64,000 nucleotides of DNA, taken from assembly GCA_002404865.1 (NCBI GenBank), contig DHKP01000009.1, forward strand, positions 65,017 through 129,016, written 5' to 3'. The notes beneath the pieces are model-generated. The model had not been told where the DNA came from. It saw only the letters and a list, made by a program, of their open reading frames with translations, and ran no database searches. Each line of letters opens with the position of its first letter. Within the stretch, counting starts at the first letter, position 1. Below, in pieces: positions 27,519-36,152 of this stretch. This stretch comes from Caryophanales bacterium UBA4691 (GTDB lineage Bacteria; Bacillota_I; Bacilli_A; RFN20; CAG-826). A program made the translations under genes and the position numbers.

Positions 27519-28076
27519 ATGACAACCGAAGCCAAATTCAAAAGAGCTTTGAGAGAAATGATGCTAAGTGAACCGCTTAGCGAAATCAACGTAACGACAC
27601 TTTGCAAGGTTTGTGGGTGTCATCGCCAAACGTTTTATTATCATTATCAAGATATTTATGACCTTCTTGCGGCGATTTTTCTCAATGAAGACATTGAAGG
27701 GCTCTCGCGAGCAAAAGACGCATCTGAGATACTTACTTGCGTTTTGAATTACTGCAAAGAGAATTTTGTCTTCCTTCGGAGTGCCTATAATAGTGCCGCT
27801 AGTGACCTCGTTGATGATTTTTGCTATAGCAAAGTCGCAACAAGACTACTATTCGTTTTCACCAAAAACGGAAAAGGCGAATTAAGCAAAAACGGATATC
27901 GGTCTTTGGCGCGTCGATTCTCTAGAATCGTCTCCGACGAATTTGGCTATTGGTTTAAAAACACGACCGTCACCCCCACTCGCTTTGAAAAAGCAATGCG
28001 ACATTTTATCGATAATTCCGTCGCAATTCTTCTTCCTGCCCTAGAAAAGCTTTCAAAAGAGGAAAATAAAAAGTAA
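27519..28076 (+). CDS. TetR family transcriptional regulator
   Basis: DNA-binding repressor-type protein of 185 residues. N-terminal helix-turn-helix FKRALREMMLSEPLSEINVT with CGCHRQTFYYHYQDIYDLLA, the TetR signature; the C-terminal ligand-binding domain is divergent. I chose MTTEAKFKR, 2 bases after the psuG stop, over an upstream in-frame codon inside psuG. No ribosome-binding site, so it depends on coupling. It probably controls the ABC/P-ATPase/psuG unit or the next gene; see the inverted repeat at 28113. Confidence 0.88.
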   Translation: MTTEAKFKRALREMMLSEPLSEINVTTLCKVCGCHRQTFYYHYQDIYDLLAAIFLNEDIEGLSRAKDASEILTCVLNYCKENFVFLRSAYNSAASDLVDDFCYSKVATRLLFVFTKNGKGELSKNGYRSLARRFSRIVSDEFGYWFKNTTVTPTRFEKAMRHFIDNSVAILLPALEKLSKEENKK

Positions 28077-28112
28077 AAGCACTCTCTATTTTTTTATTAT
28101 TAATGGAAAAAG

Positions 28113-28147
28113 AGGAAACGAAACAGCTATAATTATCAACGTTTCCT
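28113..28147. promoter_or_regulatory. Inverted repeat straddling a TATAAT, candidate operator
   Basis: Perfect eight-base arms AGGAAACG (28113-28120) and CGTTTCCT (28140-28147) with a 19-base spacer that contains TATAAT (28128-28133). Located between the TetR gene and the M50-like gene, so it may be where that regulator binds. No matching -35 is evident, and a hairpin role is also possible. Confidence 0.5.
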
Positions 28148-28282
28148 TGGTTCGGCAATTTGTTCGATCGGTAAAAGAAAACCATTAACGAGAAAACTAT
28201 GAAATTGAGACACACGTGTGGTTGGTCTCATCATGCCACAAACTCGTTATGGTTAAAGATTTACTTAGTAAGAGGGAGATTT

Positions 28283-29485
28283 ATGAAAAAGAATGATACT
28301 TTTGGGTATTTAGCCTATGCGCTTATGCTTGCTTTAGCGGTTTGCGTTGGTTTTTTTATCCTTCGCCCAGATTTTGCAAGCGGTGCCTCATATTTAACGA
28401 TGAACGTATTCCTACTTGTGTTTTTGTCCATTTTGGTTGGCATAGTCCTTACTTCTTTACTTTTAGAACTAGGGCATCTACTTGGTGCAAAAATGGGTCA
28501 TTATGAAGTTACGGCCTGGATTTGTTTAGGCATCGGCCTTAAGAAAGATAAAGACGATAAAAACAAATTCTTTTTAGGTAGTTTTGATGGGCTGACCGGC
28601 GAAACGATTGTTGCCCCGAAAGACACTAAAAAGAGCAATCCTAGGATTTCTATCTACATGGCCTTGCTTTTTATACTCATCGAAATCGCTGCAATATCTG
28701 GCTTGCTTGTCTTTGGTTTAGCAAAAATTAAAGTAGGCGAAACAGGTTATTATTGGATCAAACCCGCAAGCGAAGTCGTTTTAACAATCATTGGTATGAT
28801 CCTTCTTTACGATATCTTTCCCGCACCTCTTGATGCAAAAAACGATGGCTACTTAATGACTATCCTTAATAGCAAAATCAACGTTATCGCTTATAACGAA
28901 ATGCTTCTCGCTACGGATAAATTAACTCGCGGACTCCCAGTTGGAGATTTGCCCGTTTATGATGAAGTCACCGATTTCACTTATTCCGTCAATGATGTAA
29001 CTCTTTATGAGGATTTAAATAAAGGCGATTATGAAGCTGCCCTGAATATCCTTGAAAAAACGCTTGCTTCAAAAGATAAAGTGTCCACTTCTCTATATCG
29101 CACTGCCGAAGCGCAAAAGATTGCTATCCTTCTTGATACAAAGCCTTTAGAAGAAGCTAAAGCGTATTACATCGCTCTTCCTCTTGAAGTCAAAAAGCAT
29201 CTTTCAGCCCTTAATAGCGCACCTGCCATCCGCGCCTATGTCCTCGCAAACGGGATGATTGAAGAATCGATCGGCGAAACCGAAGCGGGGCTTAATAAAG
29301 TCCATGATGTTTTCCGTAAGCTCCCGAAAGAAAAGAAAGCAGTCGAAAAGAAATTATTGAAACTTGCGATGGAAAAAATCTTAACCGCCCATCCAGATTG
29401 GGACTTCAGCGATTACGGATATACATTAGAGAAAAAAGATGAAAATGTCGATGTAACAAATGAAAAGAAAGATGACACCAACTAA
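28283..29485 (+). CDS. M50-like membrane protein with degenerate HExxH site
   Basis: Integral membrane protein of 400 residues resembling site-2 protease-type (M50) zinc proteases. TM segments lie near residues 8-30, 40-63, 125-150 and 160-180. The segment LLLELGHLLGAKMGHYEV matches HELGHxxGA, but the first zinc His is Leu (LELGH); a later IFPAPLDAKNDG sits where active members have a NxxPxPPLDGG-type motif. The C-terminal 200 residues are soluble, helical and Glu/Lys-rich. GAGGGAG precedes the ATG at 28283; an upstream in-frame ATG at 28199 was rejected because its leader is not hydrophobic. Likely catalytically inactive. Confidence 0.7.
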   Translation: MKKNDTFGYLAYALMLALAVCVGFFILRPDFASGASYLTMNVFLLVFLSILVGIVLTSLLLELGHLLGAKMGHYEVTAWICLGIGLKKDKDDKNKFFLGSFDGLTGETIVAPKDTKKSNPRISIYMALLFILIEIAAISGLLVFGLAKIKVGETGYYWIKPASEVVLTIIGMILLYDIFPAPLDAKNDGYLMTILNSKINVIAYNEMLLATDKLTRGLPVGDLPVYDEVTDFTYSVNDVTLYEDLNKGDYEAALNILEKTLASKDKVSTSLYRTAEAQKIAILLDTKPLEEAKAYYIALPLEVKKHLSALNSAPAIRAYVLANGMIEESIGETEAGLNKVHDVFRKLPKEKKAVEKKLLKLAMEKILTAHPDWDFSDYGYTLEKKDENVDVTNEKKDDTN

Positions 29486-29506
29486 TCAATAAGTAAATCT
29501 AGAATT

Positions 29507-29529
29507 GAGGGCTAATCGCCCTCTTTTTT
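29507..29529 (+). terminator. Rho-independent terminator
   Basis: GAGGGC / GCCCTC stem with a five-base loop followed by T6, 21 bases after the M50-like gene stop. Confidence 0.9.
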
Positions 29530-29555
29530 ATTTTTTATCGGTAAAGATAAAAAAT
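29530..29555. repeat. AT-only inverted repeat
   Basis: ATTTTTTATC and GATAAAAAAT, perfect ten-base arms around GGTAAA, directly behind the terminator. Possibly a back-up terminator or a binding site; too AT-rich to say. Confidence 0.45.
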
Positions 29556-29709
29556 AATTTATTAAATTTCAAAATATTTCTTGAAAAACATTTTGAAGTT
29601 TTTCAATCTATTTGTTTGCATTAATCTTGGTTTTTTAGGTGCCTTTTCAATAAGAAATAAATAAAAATTAAATAATTTAAATAAATAGTGTAATTTCAAA
29701 AGCCCCCAT

Positions 29710-29715
29710 TATAAT
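29710..29715 (+). promoter_or_regulatory. -10 element of the first lipoprotein gene
   Basis: Perfect TATAAT at 29710-29715 in an otherwise AT-rich gap; the base run in front (CCCCC) is striking. No TTGACA-like -35 at the right distance. The leader to the GTG start would be about 30 bases and includes GGAGG. Confidence 0.55.
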
Positions 29716-29750
29716 GGCGAAATTCCTGTTGCTAATGGAGGTATAAACTC

Positions 29751-31565
29751 GTGAAAAAACAATTCATATTCCCGCTGGTTTTGCTTCTAGCATTTCCGTT
29801 ACTAAGTTGTGAAGGAAACACTTCTAGCGGCACTTCTACATTGTCTCCTACTGGTGAAGATACTTCTTTAACGGATACTTCTCTCTCTTCTGAGGACTCT
29901 ACAAGCAAAGAAAACCACGCAACTGATCTTACTGTTAGTTTGTTCGACCAATTACCCACAAAGGCTATTGACGATAAAAACGTCTATCTTCTTTATGCCC
30001 AGCATTCATTTGCGTTAGGGCTTGCTATCGTCCCTACCGATGCCGATGAGAAAGATATTGAAGTGACTTTTCCTAGAGATGTTACTCAAAACACAATCGC
30101 ATATCAAAACGGACAATTGGTTACTGGGAATCAAGCAAAAGAAACTCCTTTTGAGATTGCCATTTCCATCAAAGGAACTGATATTAAGAAAACATACACG
30201 ATTCTAGTTGCAAGCGTAGAAAACTACGTATTAATGCGACTTGAAAATAAATTCAGCGTTACTGAGGAGGCAGAAGCGAAAGTGGCGACAAAAGCCACGC
30301 TCGATCACTATGCTTACAATGGAAAAAATTTCTATTCCATGGCAAAAGAGGAAGTGAATTATTATCTAAACGAGGTCACTCAAAATACATCTTCTTCAAT
30401 AGCGATTAGAAAAGTAACGGATGACGCTTTTTATTCCGTGTCTTTGAATTCTAACGGCGGGATTGAAACATACAAAAAAGAGATATTTGAAGAAGGCTTC
30501 ACCAAAGAAAGCGTGCAAAATTCAGTTAATTATTTCTTATTCCACGATTATGAAGGTGGAGATAATGACACCGAAATTTATGGCTTGGTCAACACTATCA
30601 AAGAGAAAATTCTCACTAGTGATTCGTTTCTTGGCGGAAGTGCCTACAAGGCAAACTGGGAAATAATGGAAGACACTCCCTCTGCCTTCTCTTTGGTCGC
30701 TTCTGATTCTTCCTCAAATCAAGGAAATCGCTCTCTTTCGTTGAATTTCGATGCTCAAGATAGGATTACGGAACTTACGTATTTAAATAGCGAGAGCAAC
30801 AAATTAGTCATCACTATGGAATATGGTGAAGGGAAAACGAGTGGTGAGGATTCATTTGTCCCTTCTTCTTATTATTTCGATAGTTACGAAGCGACCTTAG
30901 TAAGTAAGAAAACAGATTCCTATGGTGATGAGGAAACCGTAGAGGTAACGAAAGAAAACGATACTTACGTTCTTGATATGCAGAAAGAATATTTTTTGAA
31001 CATTAATAGTTTTGCCCCTGCCCAAGCATCTATTCTTGTAGACCCGATTGAAATCGAAAAAATAACTGATGAATCCACATCTGGCGTTTTAACTCCAGTT
31101 AAGGATGATAATGGTAAGATTACCAGTATCAAAGCCACCAACGCCGGCACATGCAAAATCGTTTTGAAGGCAACGGCGAAGATTGCTAGTAAAGAAATTT
31201 TAGTCAAAGTAAAAACGGATTTCATTCCTATGGTGAGCATCGCAATTACTTATCCGAAAGAACTTGCTAATAATAGCGAAGAAAAGCCGTTAGAAATAAA
31301 GCAAGGCGAAACTAAAACTTTTAAAGTGACCGTGTTAGGTGCTGATAATAAGAAACACAAATATACATTGACCGCGTCAGAAGAAGATAAAAAGTATTGC
31401 ACTTTGACAACTGCTCCGAGTGCGATTGGGACTTCCAAGGTTAAACTAACTGAAGACGCTCCTATTGATAGAATAATTAAAGTTACTATCAGTTCAGAAG
31501 GCCTTGATATAAATGGCGAGCACCTTGTTACTTATCTTTACGTTAAAGTAGTCGCCGCAGCTTAA
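29751..31565 (+). CDS. Large lipoprotein, paralogue of the 36153 gene
   Basis: Secreted, membrane-anchored protein of 604 residues; function unknown. The GTG start follows GGAGG by 9 bases. Signal peptide MKKQFIFPLVLLLAFPLLSC with lipobox LLSC, then a Ser/Thr-rich linker to about residue 45. Residues 50-165 (HATDLTVSLFDQLP onward) and about 165-300 match the corresponding parts of the 969-residue lipoprotein at 36153 (HATGLSVALFEKAP; FENEIIETT type module). Near the C-terminus ITSIKATNAGTCKIVLKA resembles a bacterial Ig-like (Big_2) domain. First of four lipoprotein genes in a row. Confidence 0.85.
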   Translation: MKKQFIFPLVLLLAFPLLSCEGNTSSGTSTLSPTGEDTSLTDTSLSSEDSTSKENHATDLTVSLFDQLPTKAIDDKNVYLLYAQHSFALGLAIVPTDADEKDIEVTFPRDVTQNTIAYQNGQLVTGNQAKETPFEIAISIKGTDIKKTYTILVASVENYVLMRLENKFSVTEEAEAKVATKATLDHYAYNGKNFYSMAKEEVNYYLNEVTQNTSSSIAIRKVTDDAFYSVSLNSNGGIETYKKEIFEEGFTKESVQNSVNYFLFHDYEGGDNDTEIYGLVNTIKEKILTSDSFLGGSAYKANWEIMEDTPSAFSLVASDSSSNQGNRSLSLNFDAQDRITELTYLNSESNKLVITMEYGEGKTSGEDSFVPSSYYFDSYEATLVSKKTDSYGDEETVEVTKENDTYVLDMQKEYFLNINSFAPAQASILVDPIEIEKITDESTSGVLTPVKDDNGKITSIKATNAGTCKIVLKATAKIASKEILVKVKTDFIPMVSIAITYPKELANNSEEKPLEIKQGETKTFKVTVLGADNKKHKYTLTASEEDKKYCTLTTAPSAIGTSKVKLTEDAPIDRIIKVTISSEGLDINGEHLVTYLYVKVVAAA

Positions 31566-31583
31566 AGAAGCAGTGTTCGCACT

Positions 31584-31628
31584 AGTGAAAGTGATCGATT
31601 TCTATGATTGATACACTTTCACTTTTTA
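31584..31628 (+). terminator. Rho-independent terminator after the first lipoprotein gene
   Basis: Perfect ten-base arms AGTGAAAGTG / CACTTTCACT (31584-31593 and 31614-31623) around a 20-base loop, followed by a T run. Confidence 0.82.
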
Positions 31629-31799
31629 AGTCATAAATTAGATTGAGTGCTGATTCATTAAATCTCAATTTTACTGAAAATAAGTTGAATAAAAAATAGA
31701 GAAAACTCATCAAAAACAACGCAAAAACAAGATATTTTTAATGATTTTTGTAATATTTTTTCAGCATCAAAATTAAGAAGAAAACTTTGGAAATAATAA

Positions 31800-31827
31800 T
31801 TGACAATCCATACAAATTCATTAAATT
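31800..31827 (+). promoter_or_regulatory. Promoter of the second lipoprotein gene
   Basis: Consensus -35 TTGACA (31800-31805), 16-base spacer, -10 TAAATT (31822-31827). AGGAG follows before the ATG at 31854. Confidence 0.68.
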
Positions 31828-31853
31828 GTGCAAAATGATCTAGGAGAAAAAGG

Positions 31854-33824
31854 ATGAAAATGAAGAGAAAAGGAATGCTACTAATACTTGCCGCATTGAG
31901 CTTAGTCGCGTGCGATCAAGAACAAGGCTCTAAAGTAGAAAGCAAGGGAGAAGGAACCACTGATACCTCTACTATCGGAGATTCAAGTAAAGGGGATAGT
32001 AGCGTGGAAACCCCTGCTGATGACGATGACGACGATTATGGAGGAAGCGAAGAAAAAGACCCCGTCACCGAGGAACCAACCGCAAATCCGAACGACAAAA
32101 CCCGCAGTGAAATGATGGCCTTCTTAGAGGGAACTCTCTTAAAGGAGACCACGACACAATCTAAATTTTCATACAACTTTACTCGCTCTAACGTTCCTTA
32201 TAACGAAGGTACCATTTTTGATACAGCCGAATCTTTTACCGAAAATATTCTCTTGAATGGCGTAGCGGTTTCTGAAGGCGTTAAAAAATCAAAAAAAACT
32301 ACTGCTGAAGGCAAAATCACAGAAGATCTTTCTGTCAATTATCTTAAGAAATTCGACGCCGATGATACTTACTATTACCAAGTGAAAGATTACGATTCCG
32401 ACACTACGAAATATGGGTTTACCGATGAAGCAAAACGGTTAGAAAAAATCACTCTTGCCGGGGCTGATTTATACCGCGCTCAAGGTGATTTCATTTCTGC
32501 TTATGCGATCGATTTAATTGATTATCTTTTCTCCCCTTACTCGACAAGTCTTTCTTCTCTTCCTTCTTTCAAAGAAAGTGAAGACGGGGATAAAAAAACA
32601 TACACCGCTAAAGCGTCTGTCAGCAATAGCGGGGCTGATTCCGCCGGCAGTTATAAAGAAAGTTACTATTATGAAATGAAGCTTACCTTCGATGGAGAAG
32701 ACAAGCTCACCGGCATCACGGGTAAAAAATCATGGCAATACCGTCTTGACGATAGTACTTCTACTACGCCAGACAAATACCAATATGACGATTATTCCTA
32801 TCAAGCCGAATATGGCGAACGCGCGGCTACTGCTTCAAAAGACCTTAATGTGAAGGATTATTTCATTACCGATTTTACCGGTATCAAACTTCGGACTTTC
32901 AAAAACGCAAAATACGAAGATATCGACCCAACGAGTGCTGAACGCGGCATTTATATTAGTAGTGCCTCTGCAACCGGCTACGCCCCTTCAAAAGCCGCAG
33001 ACACGCATTTAATCCCGGTAAGTTCCAGTAACGAAAGCGTCATTCGCCTCGATAAGACTTGCAATAATTTCTTTATTGAGCGTGTTTACGGAACGGCTAC
33101 ATTGACCTTCAAATCCGTCACGGGTGTTACCAAAACTATCGAAGTAACAACAAAAGAAGGCAAAGAAGCGCCATATAACCTCAATTTGGACCCTGTTTCA
33201 CGTAGCAAATTCCTTAGGAATTCCCAAGACTACGGTTCAGAACGTTTTATGTATATCGGCCGTGAATACGCAGGACTCAAAATCAAAGTGCTCGATAATA
33301 AAAAATACGATGATCAAATCGATACGGTATCGAGCAACGAAGAAGTCGCAACAATCCAAGAAACTTCCTCTAACGTTGGGAGTTCGTTTACTTCGCGTAT
33401 CTATTCTGTCACCCCAAAGAAAGAAGGCAAAGTGACGTTATCTTGGTATGCCGCCCTCAACCACGATGTAAAAAGAGAATTCACTTTTACGGTCAAAAAA
33501 GGATTGACCGCCGAAGAACTCAAACAAACCCTTATCAATAGCACTTGGACTTTCACTGATCAAGCGGAAGCACAAACACTTGAATTAAGTTTCACGGACA
33601 AAAAGGCCACTATGAAAAACATTCTCGCGAATGAGACTATTGTTGCTACATCATCCTATTCTCTTGAGGATTACAAAATAACGTTTGATGGTTGGTATGA
33701 TGGCGATGGAGAACAAGCCCTTGGATATGGCAAAGGGGAGATGTCCATTGCTGGCGATAACATTCGCTTCTTCGATACGGAAGGTAGCGCAATCACTGGC
33801 GATCTCTTTACTAAGAGGGCGTAA
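31854..33824 (+). CDS. Large lipoprotein of unknown function
   Basis: 656 residues. Signal peptide ending in lipobox LVAC (MKRKGMLLILAALSLVAC; a Met two codons earlier is also in frame), then an acidic Asp/Glu/Ser-rich linker with a poly-Asp run (ADDDDDDYGG). The mature part contains an antiparallel-looking module (KETTTQSKFSYNFTRS; TTAEGKITEDLSVNYLKKFD) of the same general style as the modules in the 29751 and 36153 proteins. After about residue 340 come domains with Ig-like character (STSTTPDKYQYDDYSYQ; VTLSWYAALNHDVKREF). The next gene starts 2 bases after its stop, so they form one transcript. Confidence 0.82.
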   Translation: MKMKRKGMLLILAALSLVACDQEQGSKVESKGEGTTDTSTIGDSSKGDSSVETPADDDDDDYGGSEEKDPVTEEPTANPNDKTRSEMMAFLEGTLLKETTTQSKFSYNFTRSNVPYNEGTIFDTAESFTENILLNGVAVSEGVKKSKKTTAEGKITEDLSVNYLKKFDADDTYYYQVKDYDSDTTKYGFTDEAKRLEKITLAGADLYRAQGDFISAYAIDLIDYLFSPYSTSLSSLPSFKESEDGDKKTYTAKASVSNSGADSAGSYKESYYYEMKLTFDGEDKLTGITGKKSWQYRLDDSTSTTPDKYQYDDYSYQAEYGERAATASKDLNVKDYFITDFTGIKLRTFKNAKYEDIDPTSAERGIYISSASATGYAPSKAADTHLIPVSSSNESVIRLDKTCNNFFIERVYGTATLTFKSVTGVTKTIEVTTKEGKEAPYNLNLDPVSRSKFLRNSQDYGSERFMYIGREYAGLKIKVLDNKKYDDQIDTVSSNEEVATIQETSSNVGSSFTSRIYSVTPKKEGKVTLSWYAALNHDVKREFTFTVKKGLTAEELKQTLINSTWTFTDQAEAQTLELSFTDKKATMKNILANETIVATSSYSLEDYKITFDGWYDGDGEQALGYGKGEMSIAGDNIRFFDTEGSAITGDLFTKRA

Positions 33825-33826
33825 TT

Positions 33827-35536
33827 ATGAAAAAAGTATTGATTCCATTTTTACTTGGTTCTTTATTTGCGCTTGCCTCTTGCTCCCCTGACGAAGATAT
33901 TACGAAAAAAGGCCCAGTCGAGCTTTCTATAAACGCTATCACTCACGATGTATACGAAGGTAGAAAATTGACACTTGCGTGTTCAAAAAAAGCAGGCGTC
34001 ACTTTCTCTTCTTCAAACACGGAAGTGGCGACCGTGGATGAAAAAGGCGTTGTGAAGGCCGTTTCCAAAGGAAAGGCAACTATTCAAGCAAAAGACGCGG
34101 ACGGAAGCGAAGCGAAGTTTGAAATCAACGTCTCTAGTTTGCCAACGGATTTGAAAGGCATGTTTGCTGCGGCAAAAACGTATAATTTTACGATTCCTTA
34201 TTCTGATTCTTCCTATGCTTATTTAGATGCATATAACGTTGTTAGAGTTCCAGCAACTAGTATCTTACCAGGTGCGTCCACTACCACTGCCCCATTAACT
34301 GGTATCCTTCAAAACGGGGAACAAGGCCTAGCGAGTTTTAGCTTTGAGAATAACGCAATCATTATCGGCGATTTTTATGGATTAGGGAAGGTTAAATCCG
34401 CACTTGATGTTTATGGTGACTCCTTTACTCCTTTCTTCACCCGTACTTCTGATTGGTCTCCTGTTTCTGAAGGGGATGACACGAGCTTTAAAACAACAAA
34501 GCAAAGTTTGATTAATTCTTTTGCTTCTATGATGGGAATGGATTACTACATCTCCTACATTGATAGCGTTAATCTCACAGTCGATTATTCTAAGATGTCA
34601 CTTTATTATTCAACGACATTGTCTAATGAAACATATGGTTTCTATATTAATCGAATTGGTATTACCGCTAACACGAAGATAGAACCTTATATTGCTGCCC
34701 CGACTCCATTAAAAGCACGTCAAGATTGGGATGAAACAGACCAAGAAAAGATTAAAAAGAACTTTGATATCGCTAAAATCCCTTTTTTAGAGGGAAGCGG
34801 ATATTCTCTTTCCTTGCAAGCTTATGAGAACAAACTCTCTATTAGCGATTATAACGGTGGCGATTTAAGTGAATCATACGTTAAAAAGTTAACCGAACTT
34901 GGCTGGGTGGATGAAGGCAAAAAAGATTCCCATATGGGATATGATGAGCAATCGCTTGTTTATAATTTGCCAAAGGAAAGCAAATATGATGGCGAGCAAA
35001 AATACACCGCATCAATCACTTATTTGCCAAAAGATATCTTAAACGGAAAAGACGTAGACGCCTTCCCGAATGGGAAGTTTGAAGTTGTTTTCACTTTCAA
35101 TAAAAAGTCATACACTGACACGAGCGAAAACGAAGATAATCTCAATGCTTATCTTAAGGACAAAGGGGAAGGGAAATTCCCTGCAATCGCACTTAATGGT
35201 TTAGCGAATAAAGTAGAATTCGAAGATGTTCTTGATCTAAATAATGATTCCGTAAAGATTGGCATCGAGCAAGGGTTATTGACCGAAGATGATTACTATA
35301 CATTCGCTTGCTATGTAACACTCACTATCAAAAACGAAAGCGATGCGAATACCATTTTAAATGAATACGTATCCTTATTAAAGAAGCAAGGGCTCCTTTA
35401 TTCGGAAGAATATTCTTCCCCTGCCAAAGGCTACTTCGTCTATCTAAAAGATCGCCTTGAGTTTAGTGCTAGAATTGGAAGAGAAGATGATAACAAAACC
35501 TATTCAAAGAAGTTGACTTTCTTCTTCGGATTTTAA
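33827..35536 (+). CDS. Lipoprotein with bacterial Ig-like (Big_2) domain
   Basis: 569 residues. Signal peptide MKKVLIPFLLGSLFALASC (lipobox LASC). Residues about 28-105 form a Big_2-type domain: TLACSKKAGVTFSSSNTEVA, VDEKGVVKAVSKGKATIQA. The remaining mature region is unrecognised, Tyr- and Asp-rich, with repeated alpha/beta stretches such as KKLTELGWVDEGKK and EYVSLLKKQGLLY. Part of the same transcript as the 31854 gene, closed by the terminator at 35562. Probably displayed on the cell surface. Confidence 0.83.
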   Translation: MKKVLIPFLLGSLFALASCSPDEDITKKGPVELSINAITHDVYEGRKLTLACSKKAGVTFSSSNTEVATVDEKGVVKAVSKGKATIQAKDADGSEAKFEINVSSLPTDLKGMFAAAKTYNFTIPYSDSSYAYLDAYNVVRVPATSILPGASTTTAPLTGILQNGEQGLASFSFENNAIIIGDFYGLGKVKSALDVYGDSFTPFFTRTSDWSPVSEGDDTSFKTTKQSLINSFASMMGMDYYISYIDSVNLTVDYSKMSLYYSTTLSNETYGFYINRIGITANTKIEPYIAAPTPLKARQDWDETDQEKIKKNFDIAKIPFLEGSGYSLSLQAYENKLSISDYNGGDLSESYVKKLTELGWVDEGKKDSHMGYDEQSLVYNLPKESKYDGEQKYTASITYLPKDILNGKDVDAFPNGKFEVVFTFNKKSYTDTSENEDNLNAYLKDKGEGKFPAIALNGLANKVEFEDVLDLNNDSVKIGIEQGLLTEDDYYTFACYVTLTIKNESDANTILNEYVSLLKKQGLLYSEEYSSPAKGYFVYLKDRLEFSARIGREDDNKTYSKKLTFFFGF

Positions 35537-35561
35537 TTGTTGAAACGTCTTTATAAATATG

Positions 35562-35603
35562 GAGCTGTTGAAAAAGAAGAAAGATAATTCGACAGCTCTT
35601 TTT
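35562..35603 (+). terminator. Rho-independent terminator
   Basis: GAGCTGT / ACAGCTC stem (35562-35568, 35592-35598), extendable with one mismatch, followed by TTTTTAT. Confidence 0.8.
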
Positions 35604-35665
35604 ATTTGACTAGGGAATTTTGTTTGGAACCAAATCCAAGTGAAAACGGTCCGATTGGTAGCCTC

Positions 35666-35870
35666 TTATTTTCTAGCGACCTTATAGACGAAATCGCCTA
35701 TTAGTCGCAGATTTCTTTTGGGACGATGGAATCGCGGTCACGCTCAGACGTTTCATGCCAATAGACTTCATGTATTCCCTGGCTACGTCCTCTTTGGTGA
35801 TCTCATGTGCGAACTCGCGCCTTCCGATACTCACTCTTTTGTTTGGCGGGTAGAACGTCTTTGCTCTTTT
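35666..35870 (-). pseudogene. Decayed zinc-ribbon protein 3' end
   Basis: On the minus strand a fragment reads KTFYPPNKRVSIGRREFAHE and ITKEDVAREYMKSIGMKRL. After a frame slip it continues VPKEICD-stop-stop then GDFVYKVARK-stop (35666-35668). The ending aligns with the intact reading at the right edge of the window (VPKDVYDQIKGNFVYKVGKR). The CxxC of that copy is lost here by small deletions. About 60 bases past the stop are also shared by the two places. Confidence 0.65.
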
Positions 35871-35970
35871 TTAAAATTGCTTTCAATAGCTAAATTTAGA
35901 GTCAGAAGCACATACCTATTGTCACTCCCTATTTCTTTCCGAGCATCTTCCTTCTCTCCTGCCTTTTCCG

Positions 35971-36015
35971 GTCAGCCGGGGGATTCCCCTGGCCACAACC
36001 GGATTTCCGGCTGAC
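35971..36015. repeat. GC-rich nested inverted repeats
   Basis: Nine-base arms GTCAGCCGG (35971-35979) and CCGGCTGAC (36007-36015) enclose two further palindromes, GGGGATTCCCC and CCGGATTTCCGG. The block is far richer in G and C than its surroundings, so it stands out as a folded element in the gap before the fourth lipoprotein gene. No T run follows on either strand. Confidence 0.6.
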
Positions 36016-36092
36016 ACCGAATGTTGCAATTAACTTAGTGCGGAAGGCCTATAAAGACCAGCGCGGAAAATTTGGAATGTTACCTAAAAAAC

Positions 36093-36122
36093 TTGAAAAA
36101 AACGCGGGGGGGGGGTTAAAAT
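36093..36122 (+). promoter_or_regulatory. Promoter with G10 tract in the -35/-10 spacer
   Basis: TTGAAA (36093-36098) and TTAAAA (36116-36121, or TAAAAT one base on) are 17-18 bases apart. Ten consecutive G (36106-36115) fill the end of the spacer. A change in tract length would alter promoter spacing and hence expression of the lipoprotein gene at 36153, as known for phase-variable promoters in other bacteria. Hexamers and tract are visible; variability is inferred. Confidence 0.68.
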
Positions 36123-36152
36123 TTTTATAAGTTAAAAAATAGGAGTTATCTA

